Source of the DNA: Engelhardtia mirabilis
GTDB lineage: Bacteria; Planctomycetota; UBA1135; GCA-002686595
DNA: 64,000 nucleotides
Direction: 5' to 3'
Assembly: GCA_007751255.1 (NCBI GenBank)
Contig: CP036296.1
Coordinates: 6,386,001 to 6,450,000 of the forward strand
Positions 8,614-17,503 of this stretch are shown piece after piece. Position 1 is the first letter of the stretch, and each line of letters opens with the position of its first letter. A program made the translations under genes and the position numbers. The notes beneath the pieces are model-generated. The model worked only from the letters and a program-made list of their open reading frames with translations. It was not told the DNA's origin and did no database searches.

Positions 8614-11600
8614 ATGCTCCCCCCCAAAGCCGCGACCCTCGGAGGCGCCCTGCTGGCGTGCCTCGTTCCGCTCACGGCGGCTGCCGCGCAGGACTCCGCC
8701 GCGCAGGACTCCGCGCCCAAGGGCACGGCCCAACCCGCGGCCGAGCGCGAGCCGGGTCTGACCCTGCGCCTGTTCCAACTCGAACAGGCGCCCGAGGAGC
8801 TGCCGATCCTCGTGCCCAACCAGACGCCTAACGTCGACCGCGTCGTGGCGACGCTCGAGCTTGCCGGTGACGACTTCGCGGGCGTCGCCTCGCCGCACCT
8901 GACCCGCGCCCTGGGCTGGCTCCAGATCGACGAGCCGGGCAGCTACCGCCTGATGCTCGCCAGCGACGACGGCTCGCGCCTGTTCCTGGACGGCGAGAAG
9001 GTGCTCGACAACGACGGCCGGCACGGGGTCATCAAGCTCATCAGTCGCCCCCTCGAGCTGGCGGCGGGCGCCCACGAGCTCTTGGTCGAGCACTTCGACT
9101 CGGGCGGGTCGCGCGAGCTGTGGCTGGGCTGGGAGCGGCCGGGCACCGGGACCTTCGAAGTCGTGCCCCGAAGCGCCCTGCTCTGCGAGACCGACCCCAC
9201 CCGCGTGACCTCGCCCGGGCCCAAGGCCGTGATCGACGCCCGCAAGCCGGGCGACGGCCTGCCCGTCCCCGGCGTGCACCCTGCCTGGCGCGTGGAGACG
9301 ATCCGCCCCGAGGGCTTCGAGGCCCAGGTCGGCGCCATGGCCTTCCTGCCCGACGGTCGCCTGGCCTTCGGCACCTTCGACCCGCTGCAGCGCGACGAGG
9401 TCAAGCTGCCCGACATCGACGCCAAGGCCCCCGACGTGATCTGGGCCCTGGACCTCGCTACGTCCGAGTTGTCAAAGATCGCCACGAACGTCTTCGAGCC
9501 CAGCGGCCTGTGCGTGGTCGACGGCGAGCTCTACGTGGCCCAGCGGCGCGCCGTCGTGAAACTGACGGACGGGGACGGCGACGGTTACATGGAGACCCAC
9601 GAAATCGTGGGCGAAGGCTGGGAGGGCTGGAACTACCACCAGTTCTGCTTCGGGCTCGTGTACCGCGACGGCTGCCTCTATACGGCCCTTTCGACCGCGA
9701 TGGCGCCGCCCAACTGGGAGGGCATGCACTCCAACTCGGGCTCCAACGGCCCCCTGCGCGGGAGCTTCATCGAGATCGATCTGTCGAGCGGCGACACCCG
9801 CGCCATCGCCGGCGGCGCGCGTACGCCCAACGGCTTGGGCCTCGACGGCGAGGGCCGACTGCTCTACGCCGACAACCAGGGTTCGTGGATGCCGGCCAGC
9901 GTGTTGGCCGAGGTCGTGCCCGGCCGCTTCTACGGGCACTACAACTGGACCCAGTTCGTGCCCAAGGTCGCGGAGCGCTTCCCCGACGGCGGCCATCCGA
10001 GCATCTTCAGCGACCGCCCGCGCAGCGCGCCGGCCCTGTGGCTGCCCCACGGCGAGGTGGTCAACTCGCCCACCGAGCCCCTGGCGATTCCGAGCGGTTC
10101 CTTCGCAGGCCAGCTCTACCTCGGCGAGCTGACCGGCGGCGGCATCAGGCGCGCGTTCCTCGAGGAGGTCGACGGTGTGCTCCAGGGCGCCCTGTTCCGC
10201 TTCACCCAGGGCCTCGAATCGGGCGTCAACCGCATGGAGTGGGGCCCGGATGGAGCGCTCTACGTGGGCGGCATCGGCGCGGGCGGTAACTGGAACTGGA
10301 ACGGCACGCGCTTTGGCCTGCAGCGGCTGGTGCCGACGGGCGCGCAGGTGTTCGAGATCCACTCGGTGCGCGCGACGCCGACGGGTTTCGCCGTGCGCTT
10401 CACCGAGGCCATCGACGCCGACCTCGCGGACGTCCTGGCCAACGCTACCTGCAAGTCGTGGACCTACGCCCCGACGCGCGAGTACGGAGGGCCGAAGGTC
10501 GACGAACGGGACCACGCCATCACGCGGATGGAGCCCACCCCGGACGGTATGGGCCTCGAGCTCGACGTCGATGGCCTGCGCGAGGGGACCTGCGTGCACC
10601 TGCGCCTGGACCCGCGCTCTGCGAACGGCGACGCCTTGTGGTCGGCGGAGTGCTGGTACACGCTCAATCACATTCCGATGGGGTCGGGCGGCGATCCGCT
10701 CGCCGGTGTGCCCGTCTGGAACGGCAGCAGTGGACCGACCATGCGCCTGGAGGGCTCGCCGCCCGAGGCCAACCTCACCCAGGCGGAGCTGATCGCGGCG
10801 GACCCGTGGATCACGCTCACGCCCGCGGGAGCGGACCTCGTGACGACGACCTCCGTGCAGTCACCGAAGGTGCACCTCGAGTGGCGTCTCGCCGATCCGC
10901 AGGCTCCCCTGCCGCAGGCGTGGGTCGAGTGGGGCGACTTCGAGTACCGCCTCCCGCTCGATTCAGCGATCGACGGCTGGCAGGAGTTCGATGCGAGCTG
11001 GTTCGAGCTGGGCTCCCACCCCTCCACGCCGGCCTTCACCGACCCGACACGCCAGACCCGCCGCGGCACGCGAGTCGGCGGAGGCATCGAGGCGGACGGC
11101 GAGGCGCGGACTTGCCCCGTGGCGATCCGCGTCGAGGGCTCGGCGGAGGCCGGGGCGATCCAGGTCCGCAACGTGCGCCTCAGCGAGCAGTGGCCGCGCG
11201 GCGGGTTCACGCCGGGGCCCTGGCGCGAGATCCTCGCCGACGATTCGGCCTGGGAACCCCGCGGCGGGGCTGCCGTGTTCACCCTCCAGGACGGCGTCCT
11301 GAGCGGCGAGACGCGGCCGAACACGCCCAACACCTTCTGGACCAGCCGCGAAACCTTCCGCGATTTCGAGCTCGTCTACGACGTGCGTATCGACCCCGCG
11401 CTCAACAGCGGCGTGCAGATCCGCAGCGAGGTCATCGGCGGCTTCGACAACCGCGACGGCGGTCTGAAGGGCTACCAAGTCGAGATCGACCCGTCGGAGC
11501 GGGCCTGGTCCGGCGGGATCTACGAAGAGCGCGGCCGCGGCTGGCTGCATCCGCTGCACGCCGCGCCCTATGCACGGCGCGCCTGGCGCCAGGGCGAGTG

Positions 11601-11793
11601 GAACCACTTCCGCGTGCTCTGCGAGGGCCCGACGATCCGGACTTGGATCAACGGCGTGCCGGCGGCCGAGATGATCGACCACGGCCGCGCTGCGGGGCAC
11701 ATCGGCTTTCAGGTCCACGGCGTGGGTGACCGGGCCGAGCCCCTGCAGGTCGCGTGGCGCCACGTGCGACTGCGCAGGTTGATTCGCGACTGA
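8614..11793 (+). CDS. Secreted PA14 / sorbosone-dehydrogenase-like propeller / DUF1080 fusion protein
   Basis: The protein has 1059 residues. A signal peptide occupies residues 1-25 (GGALLACLVPLTAAAAQ). Residues about 48-170 form a PA14 domain ('ASDDGSRLFLDGEKVLDNDG', 'GSRELWLGWERPG'). Residues about 215-600 look like a PQQ/sorbosone-dehydrogenase-type beta-propeller, with 'FLPDGRLAFGTFDP', 'GLCVVDGELYVAQR' and 'WGPDGALYVGG'. A beta-sandwich linker follows. The last 190 residues are a DUF1080 / 3-keto-disaccharide-hydrolase-type lectin-like fold ('NSGVQIRSE', 'GYQVEIDP', 'WNHFRVLCEGPTIRTWING'). Such combinations are typical of planctomycete polysaccharide-use proteins. The exact glycan is not deducible. 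The ATG at 8614 was chosen because the signal peptide begins there. The stop lies 9 bp before a large palindrome. Confidence 0.87.
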   Translation: MLPPKAATLGGALLACLVPLTAAAAQDSAAQDSAPKGTAQPAAEREPGLTLRLFQLEQAPEELPILVPNQTPNVDRVVATLELAGDDFAGVASPHLTRALGWLQIDEPGSYRLMLASDDGSRLFLDGEKVLDNDGRHGVIKLISRPLELAAGAHELLVEHFDSGGSRELWLGWERPGTGTFEVVPRSALLCETDPTRVTSPGPKAVIDARKPGDGLPVPGVHPAWRVETIRPEGFEAQVGAMAFLPDGRLAFGTFDPLQRDEVKLPDIDAKAPDVIWALDLATSELSKIATNVFEPSGLCVVDGELYVAQRRAVVKLTDGDGDGYMETHEIVGEGWEGWNYHQFCFGLVYRDGCLYTALSTAMAPPNWEGMHSNSGSNGPLRGSFIEIDLSSGDTRAIAGGARTPNGLGLDGEGRLLYADNQGSWMPASVLAEVVPGRFYGHYNWTQFVPKVAERFPDGGHPSIFSDRPRSAPALWLPHGEVVNSPTEPLAIPSGSFAGQLYLGELTGGGIRRAFLEEVDGVLQGALFRFTQGLESGVNRMEWGPDGALYVGGIGAGGNWNWNGTRFGLQRLVPTGAQVFEIHSVRATPTGFAVRFTEAIDADLADVLANATCKSWTYAPTREYGGPKVDERDHAITRMEPTPDGMGLELDVDGLREGTCVHLRLDPRSANGDALWSAECWYTLNHIPMGSGGDPLAGVPVWNGSSGPTMRLEGSPPEANLTQAELIAADPWITLTPAGADLVTTTSVQSPKVHLEWRLADPQAPLPQAWVEWGDFEYRLPLDSAIDGWQEFDASWFELGSHPSTPAFTDPTRQTRRGTRVGGGIEADGEARTCPVAIRVEGSAEAGAIQVRNVRLSEQWPRGGFTPGPWREILADDSAWEPRGGAAVFTLQDGVLSGETRPNTPNTFWTSRETFRDFELVYDVRIDPALNSGVQIRSEVIGGFDNRDGGLKGYQVEIDPSERAWSGGIYEERGRGWLHPLHAAPYARRAWRQGEWNHFRVLCEGPTIRTWINGVPAAEMIDHGRAAGHIGFQVHGVGDRAEPLQVAWRHVRLRRLIRD

Positions 11794-11802
11794 AGCCGGG
11801 AG

Positions 11803-11935
11803 GGGTGGATAGGCGTTCGTACGGTGCCAGGCACAAAACCGCCGCCTAACGGCGGCCCGCAGCCGCCGATGGCGGCTGCGGGCCGCCGTTAGGCGGCGGT
11901 TTTGTGCCTGGCACCGTACGAACGCCTATCCACCC
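11803..11935. repeat. 133-bp near-perfect palindrome (65-bp arms, 3-nt loop)
   Basis: Bases 11803-11867 are an exact reverse complement of 11871-11935, leaving only GAT (11868-11870) in the centre. Each arm contains smaller palindromes: GTGCCAGGCAC and CGTACG in the outer part, and GCCGCC/GGCGGC steps in the inner part, so nested hairpins are possible. It lies between convergent genes, 9 bp after one stop (11793) and 21 bp before the other (11957), where it could act as a bidirectional terminator. It is far longer than an ordinary terminator and has no T-run. A palindromic mobile repeat is an alternative. No target-site duplication is visible beside it. Confidence 0.93.
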
Positions 11936-11956
11936 GGCGGGCGCGGGGCGGCGGGG

Positions 11957-12742
11957 TCAGACCACGAACCAATGGGCGTCGACGCGGTGGCGCACGGTGA
12001 ACTGCTCCGGCTTGTGAATCACCAGCAGCTCGGCCAACGCCGCGTCGAAGCGCTCGATCTCCTCCGCAACCAACGACGCCCCCACGCCCCGGCTCGCGCG
12101 CATGCGGCCACGCCAGGTCTCGTGGGTGTAGGCGATCTCCTCGTCGTAGACGAAACAACCCGCCCACTCGACCAAGCCCTCCGCCCAGCTCGGTCGCAGA
12201 GGCACCTCGCCGGTGAAATCCGCGGCGGACCAATCGGGGTTGAACTCGAGCACCAAGTCCTCGGTGAGACGGACGAACTCGTCCTCGCGCGGCAACCAGT
12301 TGTGGTGGCCGGTGACGAGTAAGCCGCCCGGCACCAACACCCGGCGCAACTGCTCCACCACGCGTTCGGCGTCGAAGTAGAGGAAGCACTGGGTCGCCGT
12401 CGCGAGGTCGAACTCGGCCCGACCGAAGGGCAACTCCTCCGCCGGGCCGACCCGGAAGTCGATCTCGAGCCCCTGCGCCCGCGCCAACTCGCGCGCCGCC
12501 GCGATCTGCCCGGTGTCCGGGTCGATCCCGGCCACCCGCAGACCCGCGCGCGCCATGTGCGCAGCGACGAAGCCGGGCCCGGTGCCGAGGTCCAGGAGCC
12601 GCTGGCCCGCGAGGCCGATCCCGTGCCCGGCCAGCGCGCGGTACCAGCTCGCGGGAGGCCCGCTGCGGAACGTCACGTAGGCCTCGGAGGCGCGGCCCCA
12701 CTCGACCCGTCGATCGCCGTCCTTCGCCCCGAGCCCGTGCAT
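11957..12742 (-). CDS. Class I SAM-dependent methyltransferase
   Basis: The protein has 261 residues. Motif I 'LLDLGTGPG' near residue 50 and the acidic 'GIDPD' about 20 residues later bind S-adenosylmethionine. 'FDLATATQCFLYFD' is the motif-IV region and 'VLVPGGLLVTGHHNW' the post-motif strand. It belongs to the Methyltransf_11/25 type of small-molecule methyltransferases. The acceptor is unknown. It is the last gene of a three-gene minus-strand operon: its ATG lies only 4 bp after the stop of the MoaD-like gene. The C-terminal segment ('HKPEQFTVRHRVDAHWFVV') is not recognised. The transcript would end at the palindrome at 11803-11935. Confidence 0.88.
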   Translation of the reverse strand: MHGLGAKDGDRRVEWGRASEAYVTFRSGPPASWYRALAGHGIGLAGQRLLDLGTGPGFVAAHMARAGLRVAGIDPDTGQIAAARELARAQGLEIDFRVGPAEELPFGRAEFDLATATQCFLYFDAERVVEQLRRVLVPGGLLVTGHHNWLPREDEFVRLTEDLVLEFNPDWSAADFTGEVPLRPSWAEGLVEWAGCFVYDEEIAYTHETWRGRMRASRGVGASLVAEEIERFDAALAELLVIHKPEQFTVRHRVDAHWFVV

Positions 12743-12746
12743 CGAC

Positions 12747-13016
12747 TCAACCGCCGCTCAGAGCGCCGAGCACGTGCACCCGTTCGACGCCGTCCAAGAC
12801 CTCGTTCGCATCGCGACACGCGCGCCGGTCCAGGAACAGTGCGATGTGCGGGCGCAGGCCCCCCTGCTCGTCCAGCACGCGGAAGGCGAGGCCCTTGTGG
12901 CGCGTCTCCAAGTCGGCGAAGAGCTCGGCCACGGTCGCGCCCGATCCGCGCACGAGCTCCGCGCCGCCGGTGTACTCGAACAGGATCGAGCCCACGCGCA
13001 CTTCGACCTCGCTCAC
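12747..13016 (-). CDS. MoaD/ThiS-like ubiquitin-fold protein with C-terminal Gly-Gly
   Basis: The protein has 89 residues and starts at GTG 13016, overlapping the stop of the upstream gene by 4 bases (GTGA), a sign of translational coupling. The beta-grasp pattern is visible: 'VEVRVGSILFEYTGG', a helix 'TVAELFADLETRH', the central 'LRPHIALFLDRRA' and the tail 'VHVLGALSGG'. A C-terminal Gly-Gly is the activation site in MoaD, ThiS and ubiquitin-like modifiers, where it becomes a thiocarboxylate or a conjugate. No MoaE, ThiF/MoeB or other molybdopterin gene is in the window, so a role in cofactor synthesis is not supported. It sits between a BNR-repeat propeller gene and a methyltransferase gene. 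Confidence 0.85.
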   Translation of the reverse strand: MSEVEVRVGSILFEYTGGAELVRGSGATVAELFADLETRHKGLAFRVLDEQGGLRPHIALFLDRRACRDANEVLDGVERVHVLGALSGG

Positions 13017-14224
13017 TGGCGCGGCACCGTGCGGACGCTGTGGATGTAGGGCAGGTGCTGGGCCAGGCACTCGAACTTCTCGCCGCCGTCGCGGCCGATC
13101 CAGACCTCGCCCGAAGTCGTTCCGAAGTAGAGCGTGGGCGACTTGGGATCGCTGTCGATCGTCAAGGCCTGACGCAGCACCGTGTGCCAACCCTGCTCGG
13201 GCAGGCCCTTGTCGAGCCGCGTCCAACTGCGACCGGCGTTCGACGTGCGGTACAGGGCCGGCTTGCCGCCGGGGCTGGTGCGCGGCCAGATCTGCGTGCC
13301 GTCCATCGGCAGCACCCAGACCGTGTCGCGGTCGGTGGGGTGCCCGACCACGCCGAAGCCGATGTCGCCGACCTTCTTGGGCATCTTGGCGCCGATCCGC
13401 ACCCAACCCTCGCCGTCGCCGACGGTGCGGTCCAGGCGGTAGATGCCGCAGTGGTTCTGCTGGTAGAGGCGATCGGGGTCGGCCGGGTGCAGGATCACGC
13501 AGTGGGGATCCTGGCCGAACTCGGGGTACTCCTCGGGGCCGAAGGTGACCTGCACGCCGCGGTTCAGCGGGCGCCAGCTCGCGCCCTGGTCGGTGCTCTC
13601 GAAGGTCCCGCCGGAGCTCATCGAGAGGTACATGTGGGCCGCGTCGCGCGGGTCGATCAGGATCGAGTGCAAGAGCGAGCCGATCGGCGAGCCGTCCTCG
13701 GTGATCGACCATTTGGCGTAGTTCGGGTTCAGGTTGAAGCCGTCGACCCCGGCCCAGTTGTCACCCCGATCCTCGGAGCGGAACAGGCCCTGGGGGCCGG
13801 TGCCGCAGTACCAGACCCCCGGCTCGGAGGCGTGCCCGGGCTCCAGCCAGAAGTTCATCTTCACGGTCATGCCGCGCGAGGTGCCGTCCTCGCGCTTTTG
13901 CCGCTTCGAGCCCTCCGGCAGTGGGTCGAAACGCGGCGTGGAGGCGACCTCCGTCCACTTGCGGCCGAGGTTGGTGGAGCGATACATGGTCGGCCCCAGG
14001 TGCCCCAGCCCGCCGGTCATCAAGAGGGTCTTGCCGTCGCGCGGATCCAGCCGCAGGTCATGGACCTGGGTGCCCAGGACGAAGGGCCCTTGCAGCTTCC
14101 AGCCCGAGCGCCCGCGCCCGGCTTCCAGGATGAAGCCACCCTTGCGGGTCCCGATCAGCAGCCGGTGGGGCTCGGCCGAGCTCGGACGGGGGGTGCTTCG
14201 ACGGGCGGACGCTTTTTTCGACAT
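13013..14224 (-). CDS. BNR/Asp-box repeat beta-propeller protein (sialidase-like fold)
   Basis: The protein has 403 residues from ATG 14224. A TTG start 45 bases upstream is possible but adds only Pro/Thr-rich residues. Four or more Asp-box-like motifs are seen ('YRSTNLGRKWTEV', 'FRSEDRGDNWAGV', 'ESTDQGASWRPL', 'YRTSNAGRSWTRL'), spaced as in six- or seven-bladed propellers of the sialidase / YCF48 type. There is no signal peptide, so it is probably cytoplasmic, which is unusual for sialidase-like folds. The catalytic Arg triad and Tyr/Glu pair of true sialidases cannot be assigned, so no hydrolase activity is claimed. It leads an operon with a MoaD-like gene (4-base overlap) and a methyltransferase gene. 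Confidence 0.85.
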   Translation of the reverse strand: MSKKASARRSTPRPSSAEPHRLLIGTRKGGFILEAGRGRSGWKLQGPFVLGTQVHDLRLDPRDGKTLLMTGGLGHLGPTMYRSTNLGRKWTEVASTPRFDPLPEGSKRQKREDGTSRGMTVKMNFWLEPGHASEPGVWYCGTGPQGLFRSEDRGDNWAGVDGFNLNPNYAKWSITEDGSPIGSLLHSILIDPRDAAHMYLSMSSGGTFESTDQGASWRPLNRGVQVTFGPEEYPEFGQDPHCVILHPADPDRLYQQNHCGIYRLDRTVGDGEGWVRIGAKMPKKVGDIGFGVVGHPTDRDTVWVLPMDGTQIWPRTSPGGKPALYRTSNAGRSWTRLDKGLPEQGWHTVLRQALTIDSDPKSPTLYFGTTSGEVWIGRDGGEKFECLAQHLPYIHSVRTVPRQ

Positions 14225-14492
14225 CGGTCGGGTCGGTGGGGTTGGGACCTGTGGGCGGAGCCCGGACAAGGGGCGCCAATGCTAGCCACAGGACCGTTCT
14301 CAGTCGCTGGGGAGCCAGCCTGCCTACAACGGTCCGAACGCCCCCCACCCCCCTCCACGGCCCCAGGGACGGCGGTTTGATCCCCCCTCATCGCCGATTG
14401 CGGCGTAGCCTTTCACGGTCCCCTCCCCCCGCGCCGGGCCCGGCAGGCCCGCTGACCCTTCCCTACCCGCTTCTCCTTTGACCAGGACGACG

Positions 14493-16823
14493 ATGAGACC
14501 TGTCACGTCCCTCGCCGCGGTCGCCCTCGTGGGCGCCGCCGCGACCCCGGCCCTGGCCTCCGACCTCAAGCTCAACGGCCAGGCCTCCGCCTCGGTGGGC
14601 CTGGGCTCGAGCGTCCAGATCGACCTCACCGGCAACCCGGGCCTCGTGTCCGTGATCGCCCTCGACGTCAGCGCTGGTCCGGTGGCCTACCTCGGCGAGA
14701 GCCTTCCGATCGGCCTCACCCCGGCCCTCACGAACATCGCGATCGGCGTCACCGACGGCACCGGCCTGTTCAGCTTCCCCACGGCGGTCCCGAACGACCC
14801 CGTGCTCGAAGGGGTGACCTTCTACCTGCTCGGCGCGGTGATCGATCCCGGCGACGCCAACGGCATCGACTTCTCGAACGGCGCCGACCTGACCATTGGC
14901 GGCGAGCCGACCGAGATCGACCTGGTGGGCGTGGTGCGCGCCGGCTACCCCTACTTCGACTGGATCACCTCGGTCCGCGAGGGTGATGACCTGATCATCG
15001 CCCTGGATCCGGCCCAGCACCCGGCCCTGGCGGGCCAGACCCTCGACGTTTACGTCGTGGCCGACAAGACCAAGGCCCAGTGGGACGCCGACGCGACCCT
15101 GACCGACGTCAGCGGCGGCGCAACCCAGGTGACCTTCACCGCCACCGACATCCAGTCGAACACCTTCGTGATCGACAACGGCACCCTGTCGGGTGATGCC
15201 GGCGCTGGCCTCGGCGTGGGCTACGACGTGATCGTCGACGTCGACGGCAACGGCCAGCTGTCCGCCGCCGACCTGGTCGACGGCTACGAGGCCCCCGTAG
15301 GCCTCTACATCTGCGCCGACCCGGCGGTGGGCGGTCCCTACTCGGTGGTCGAGACGATCTACACCGGCGGGACATTCCTCGGGCAGGACCTGTACTACCC
15401 GTCCAACATCGCCGAGCTGACCGACGTGCCCGTGGTCATCGTGAGCCACGGCAACGGTCACAACTACCAGTGGTACGACCACATCGGATACCACCTGGCC
15501 TCCTACGGCTACGTGGTCATGTCGCACCAGAACAACACGGTGCCCGGCATCGAGACGGCGTCGACCACGACTTTGACCAACACTGACGCGTTCCTGGGCA
15601 ACCTGGGCGTGCTCGCCGGTGGCGTGCTCGCGGGTCACGTCGACCCGCACAACGTCACCTGGATCGGCCACAGCCGCGGTGGCGAGGGCGTCGCCCGCGC
15701 CTACGACCGCATCGTCGACGGGACCTACGTCCCGAACAACTTCACGGCGGACGACATCACGCTGATCTCGAGCATGGCGCCCACGGACTTCCTGGGCACC
15801 AACAGCGCCAACCCCCACGACAAGCCCTACCACCTGTGGGTCGGCGCCGGTGACTCCGACGTCTCGGGCTGCGCCAACACCGACATCGTCCAGTCCTACC
15901 ACCTGCTGACCCGCGCCGAGAACCAGCGCCAGTCGACGACCCTCTACGGCGTCGGCCACGCCTGGTTCCACGACAACGGCGGCACCACGTGGTTCACGGG
16001 CCCCTGCGCCCTGAACGAGAACCTGGCCCACGGGATCATCCTTGGCTACCTGCTGCCGCTGGTGGAATACCACGTGCGCGGCAACGCGGCCGGCAAGGAC
16101 TGGCTCACGCGCCAGTACGAGGACCTGCACCCGCAGAGCGCCCCGATCGGCAACCCCTGCATCGTGGTCAACATGCAGTTCCGCGAGGGCGTCGAGAGCG
16201 GCAAGCTCGTGATCGACGACTTCCAGACCCAGCCGAGCGAGCTGATCGCGAGCTCCGGCGCGACGGTCACCTCGACCCTGACGACCCTGGTCCAGGGCCA
16301 GTTGAACGACCCCGACTCGGACTTCACCCACTCCAACGCCGAGACCTTCAACGGCATGACCCAGTGCAGCAACTCCGACCCCGAGGTCGGCCTGGTGCTG
16401 GGCTACACCAGCGTCGACGCGGAGCTGGTCTACGACCTGCTCCCCGCCGATCAGGACTGGAGCGACATGCACGCCCTGTCCTTCCGCGCCTGCCAGGTCA
16501 CGCGTCACCCCAACACCACCTTCGAGCTGGCCGACACCATCTTCGAGGTGCGCCTCGTGGACACCGACGGTGACTCCAGCACGATCCGCCTCGACGCCAT
16601 CGAAGCGGGCATCGAAGAGCCCTACCAGCGCACGAGCTGCGGCTCGGGCGTGGGCTGGGGCAACGAGTTCGAGCAGGTCCGTATCGGCCTGCGTGGATTC
16701 ACCGTGGGCCAGCCGGCCCTTGACCTCGATTCGATCGACCGCGTCGAGTTCCTCTTCGGTCCCTCCCACGGCAGCAGCGCTGGCCGACTGGGTCTGGACG
16801 ACATCGAAGTCACCGCCAACTGA
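14493..16823 (+). CDS. Secreted alpha/beta-hydrolase with N-terminal beta-sandwich module (copy 1)
   Basis: The protein has 776 residues. A signal peptide covers residues 1-22 (VALVGAAATPALA). Residues about 24-150 are a beta-sandwich ('GLGSSVQIDLTGNPG ... GITDGTG'-type pattern) that resembles a module in other exported proteins of this window. The hydrolase core has 'VVIVSHGNGHNYQWYDHIG', the nucleophile elbow G-H-S-R-G-G (Ser394), an acid in 'VGAGDSDVSG' and a His in 'YGVGHAWFHD', as in PAF-acetylhydrolase or chlorophyllase-like families. The last 230 residues are a second beta-rich domain ('KLVIDDFQ'). A downstream paralogue at 17848-20196 has the same architecture. The substrate is unknown, possibly an ester. 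The ATG at 14493 was preferred to a TTG 15 bases upstream. Confidence 0.82.
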   Translation: MRPVTSLAAVALVGAAATPALASDLKLNGQASASVGLGSSVQIDLTGNPGLVSVIALDVSAGPVAYLGESLPIGLTPALTNIAIGVTDGTGLFSFPTAVPNDPVLEGVTFYLLGAVIDPGDANGIDFSNGADLTIGGEPTEIDLVGVVRAGYPYFDWITSVREGDDLIIALDPAQHPALAGQTLDVYVVADKTKAQWDADATLTDVSGGATQVTFTATDIQSNTFVIDNGTLSGDAGAGLGVGYDVIVDVDGNGQLSAADLVDGYEAPVGLYICADPAVGGPYSVVETIYTGGTFLGQDLYYPSNIAELTDVPVVIVSHGNGHNYQWYDHIGYHLASYGYVVMSHQNNTVPGIETASTTTLTNTDAFLGNLGVLAGGVLAGHVDPHNVTWIGHSRGGEGVARAYDRIVDGTYVPNNFTADDITLISSMAPTDFLGTNSANPHDKPYHLWVGAGDSDVSGCANTDIVQSYHLLTRAENQRQSTTLYGVGHAWFHDNGGTTWFTGPCALNENLAHGIILGYLLPLVEYHVRGNAAGKDWLTRQYEDLHPQSAPIGNPCIVVNMQFREGVESGKLVIDDFQTQPSELIASSGATVTSTLTTLVQGQLNDPDSDFTHSNAETFNGMTQCSNSDPEVGLVLGYTSVDAELVYDLLPADQDWSDMHALSFRACQVTRHPNTTFELADTIFEVRLVDTDGDSSTIRLDAIEAGIEEPYQRTSCGSGVGWGNEFEQVRIGLRGFTVGQPALDLDSIDRVEFLFGPSHGSSAGRLGLDDIEVTAN

Positions 16824-16846
16824 CCCACAGGACCCGAGCCAACACC

Positions 16847-17464
16847 ATGCGTAATCGATCCATCGTCGCAGCCGTGGCCGCCGCCGCCCTCCTGGGTGGC
16901 GGGGTCATCGCCTACAACAGCGACACCAACAACCCGACCCAAGAGCCCCTGGTCAGCGCCCCGCAAGAGGCGCCGATCCGGCTGATCGAGGCCCAGCCCT
17001 TCGAGGTGCTGACGCCCCTGACCCACTACATGCGGGCCGAGCAGCCCAGCTACACGAAGGGCATGCTGCTGGTCCTCAGCGGTGACCCGACCCTGCTGCG
17101 GCCGCGTCAGTCCCTCGAGAACGTGCTCTACGTGGGCGCGGAGACCGCCGAGCGCATCAACACCGGGGAGCAATCGGGCTACCTGGTGGTGGTCGTGCCC
17201 GGTGAGGTCGACCTGGCGAGCTCGCCGATCTTCCTGGGCTCGCCGGCCCTGCCCGAGCAGGTCACCGCGGCCGACGCCCAGCGCCAGCTCGAGATCGCCC
17301 TGGACTCCGGCCTGACCGGTCAGAGCGTGCCCGTGGCCGACCCGATCCAGGTCGCCGACGGCTACGAGCTGCACCGCTTCGCCAGCTACCTGGTCGAGCG
17401 CTACGCGCCCGACGAGGCCGACCTGATCAGCGGCCTGCGGGCCCAGCGGATCACGTTCCAGTAA
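16847..17464 (+). CDS. Exported protein of unknown function between the two hydrolase paralogues
   Basis: The protein has 205 residues. The N-terminus (MRNRSIVAAVAAAALLGGGV) is a signal peptide or membrane anchor, followed by an Asn/Thr/Pro linker. The remainder is a mixed alpha/beta sequence with 'MLLVLSGDPTLLRPRQSLENVLYVG' split over two strands and a C-terminal helix. I do not recognise the family. It starts 23 bases after the stop of the upstream hydrolase, so the two are probably co-transcribed, and strong hairpins follow it. A role as accessory or regulator of the hydrolase is only an inference from position. No second copy accompanies the downstream paralogue. Confidence 0.75.
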   Translation: MRNRSIVAAVAAAALLGGGVIAYNSDTNNPTQEPLVSAPQEAPIRLIEAQPFEVLTPLTHYMRAEQPSYTKGMLLVLSGDPTLLRPRQSLENVLYVGAETAERINTGEQSGYLVVVVPGEVDLASSPIFLGSPALPEQVTAADAQRQLEIALDSGLTGQSVPVADPIQVADGYELHRFASYLVERYAPDEADLISGLRAQRITFQ

Positions 17465-17503
17465 GGCGACTGCCAAAGGGCGGACGCCAGGTCCGCCCCG
17501 GTC

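Noticed and set aside
12747-13016. Molybdopterin or thiamine biosynthesis locus
   Set aside because: Only a MoaD/ThiS-like protein is present. No other gene of either pathway lies in the window.
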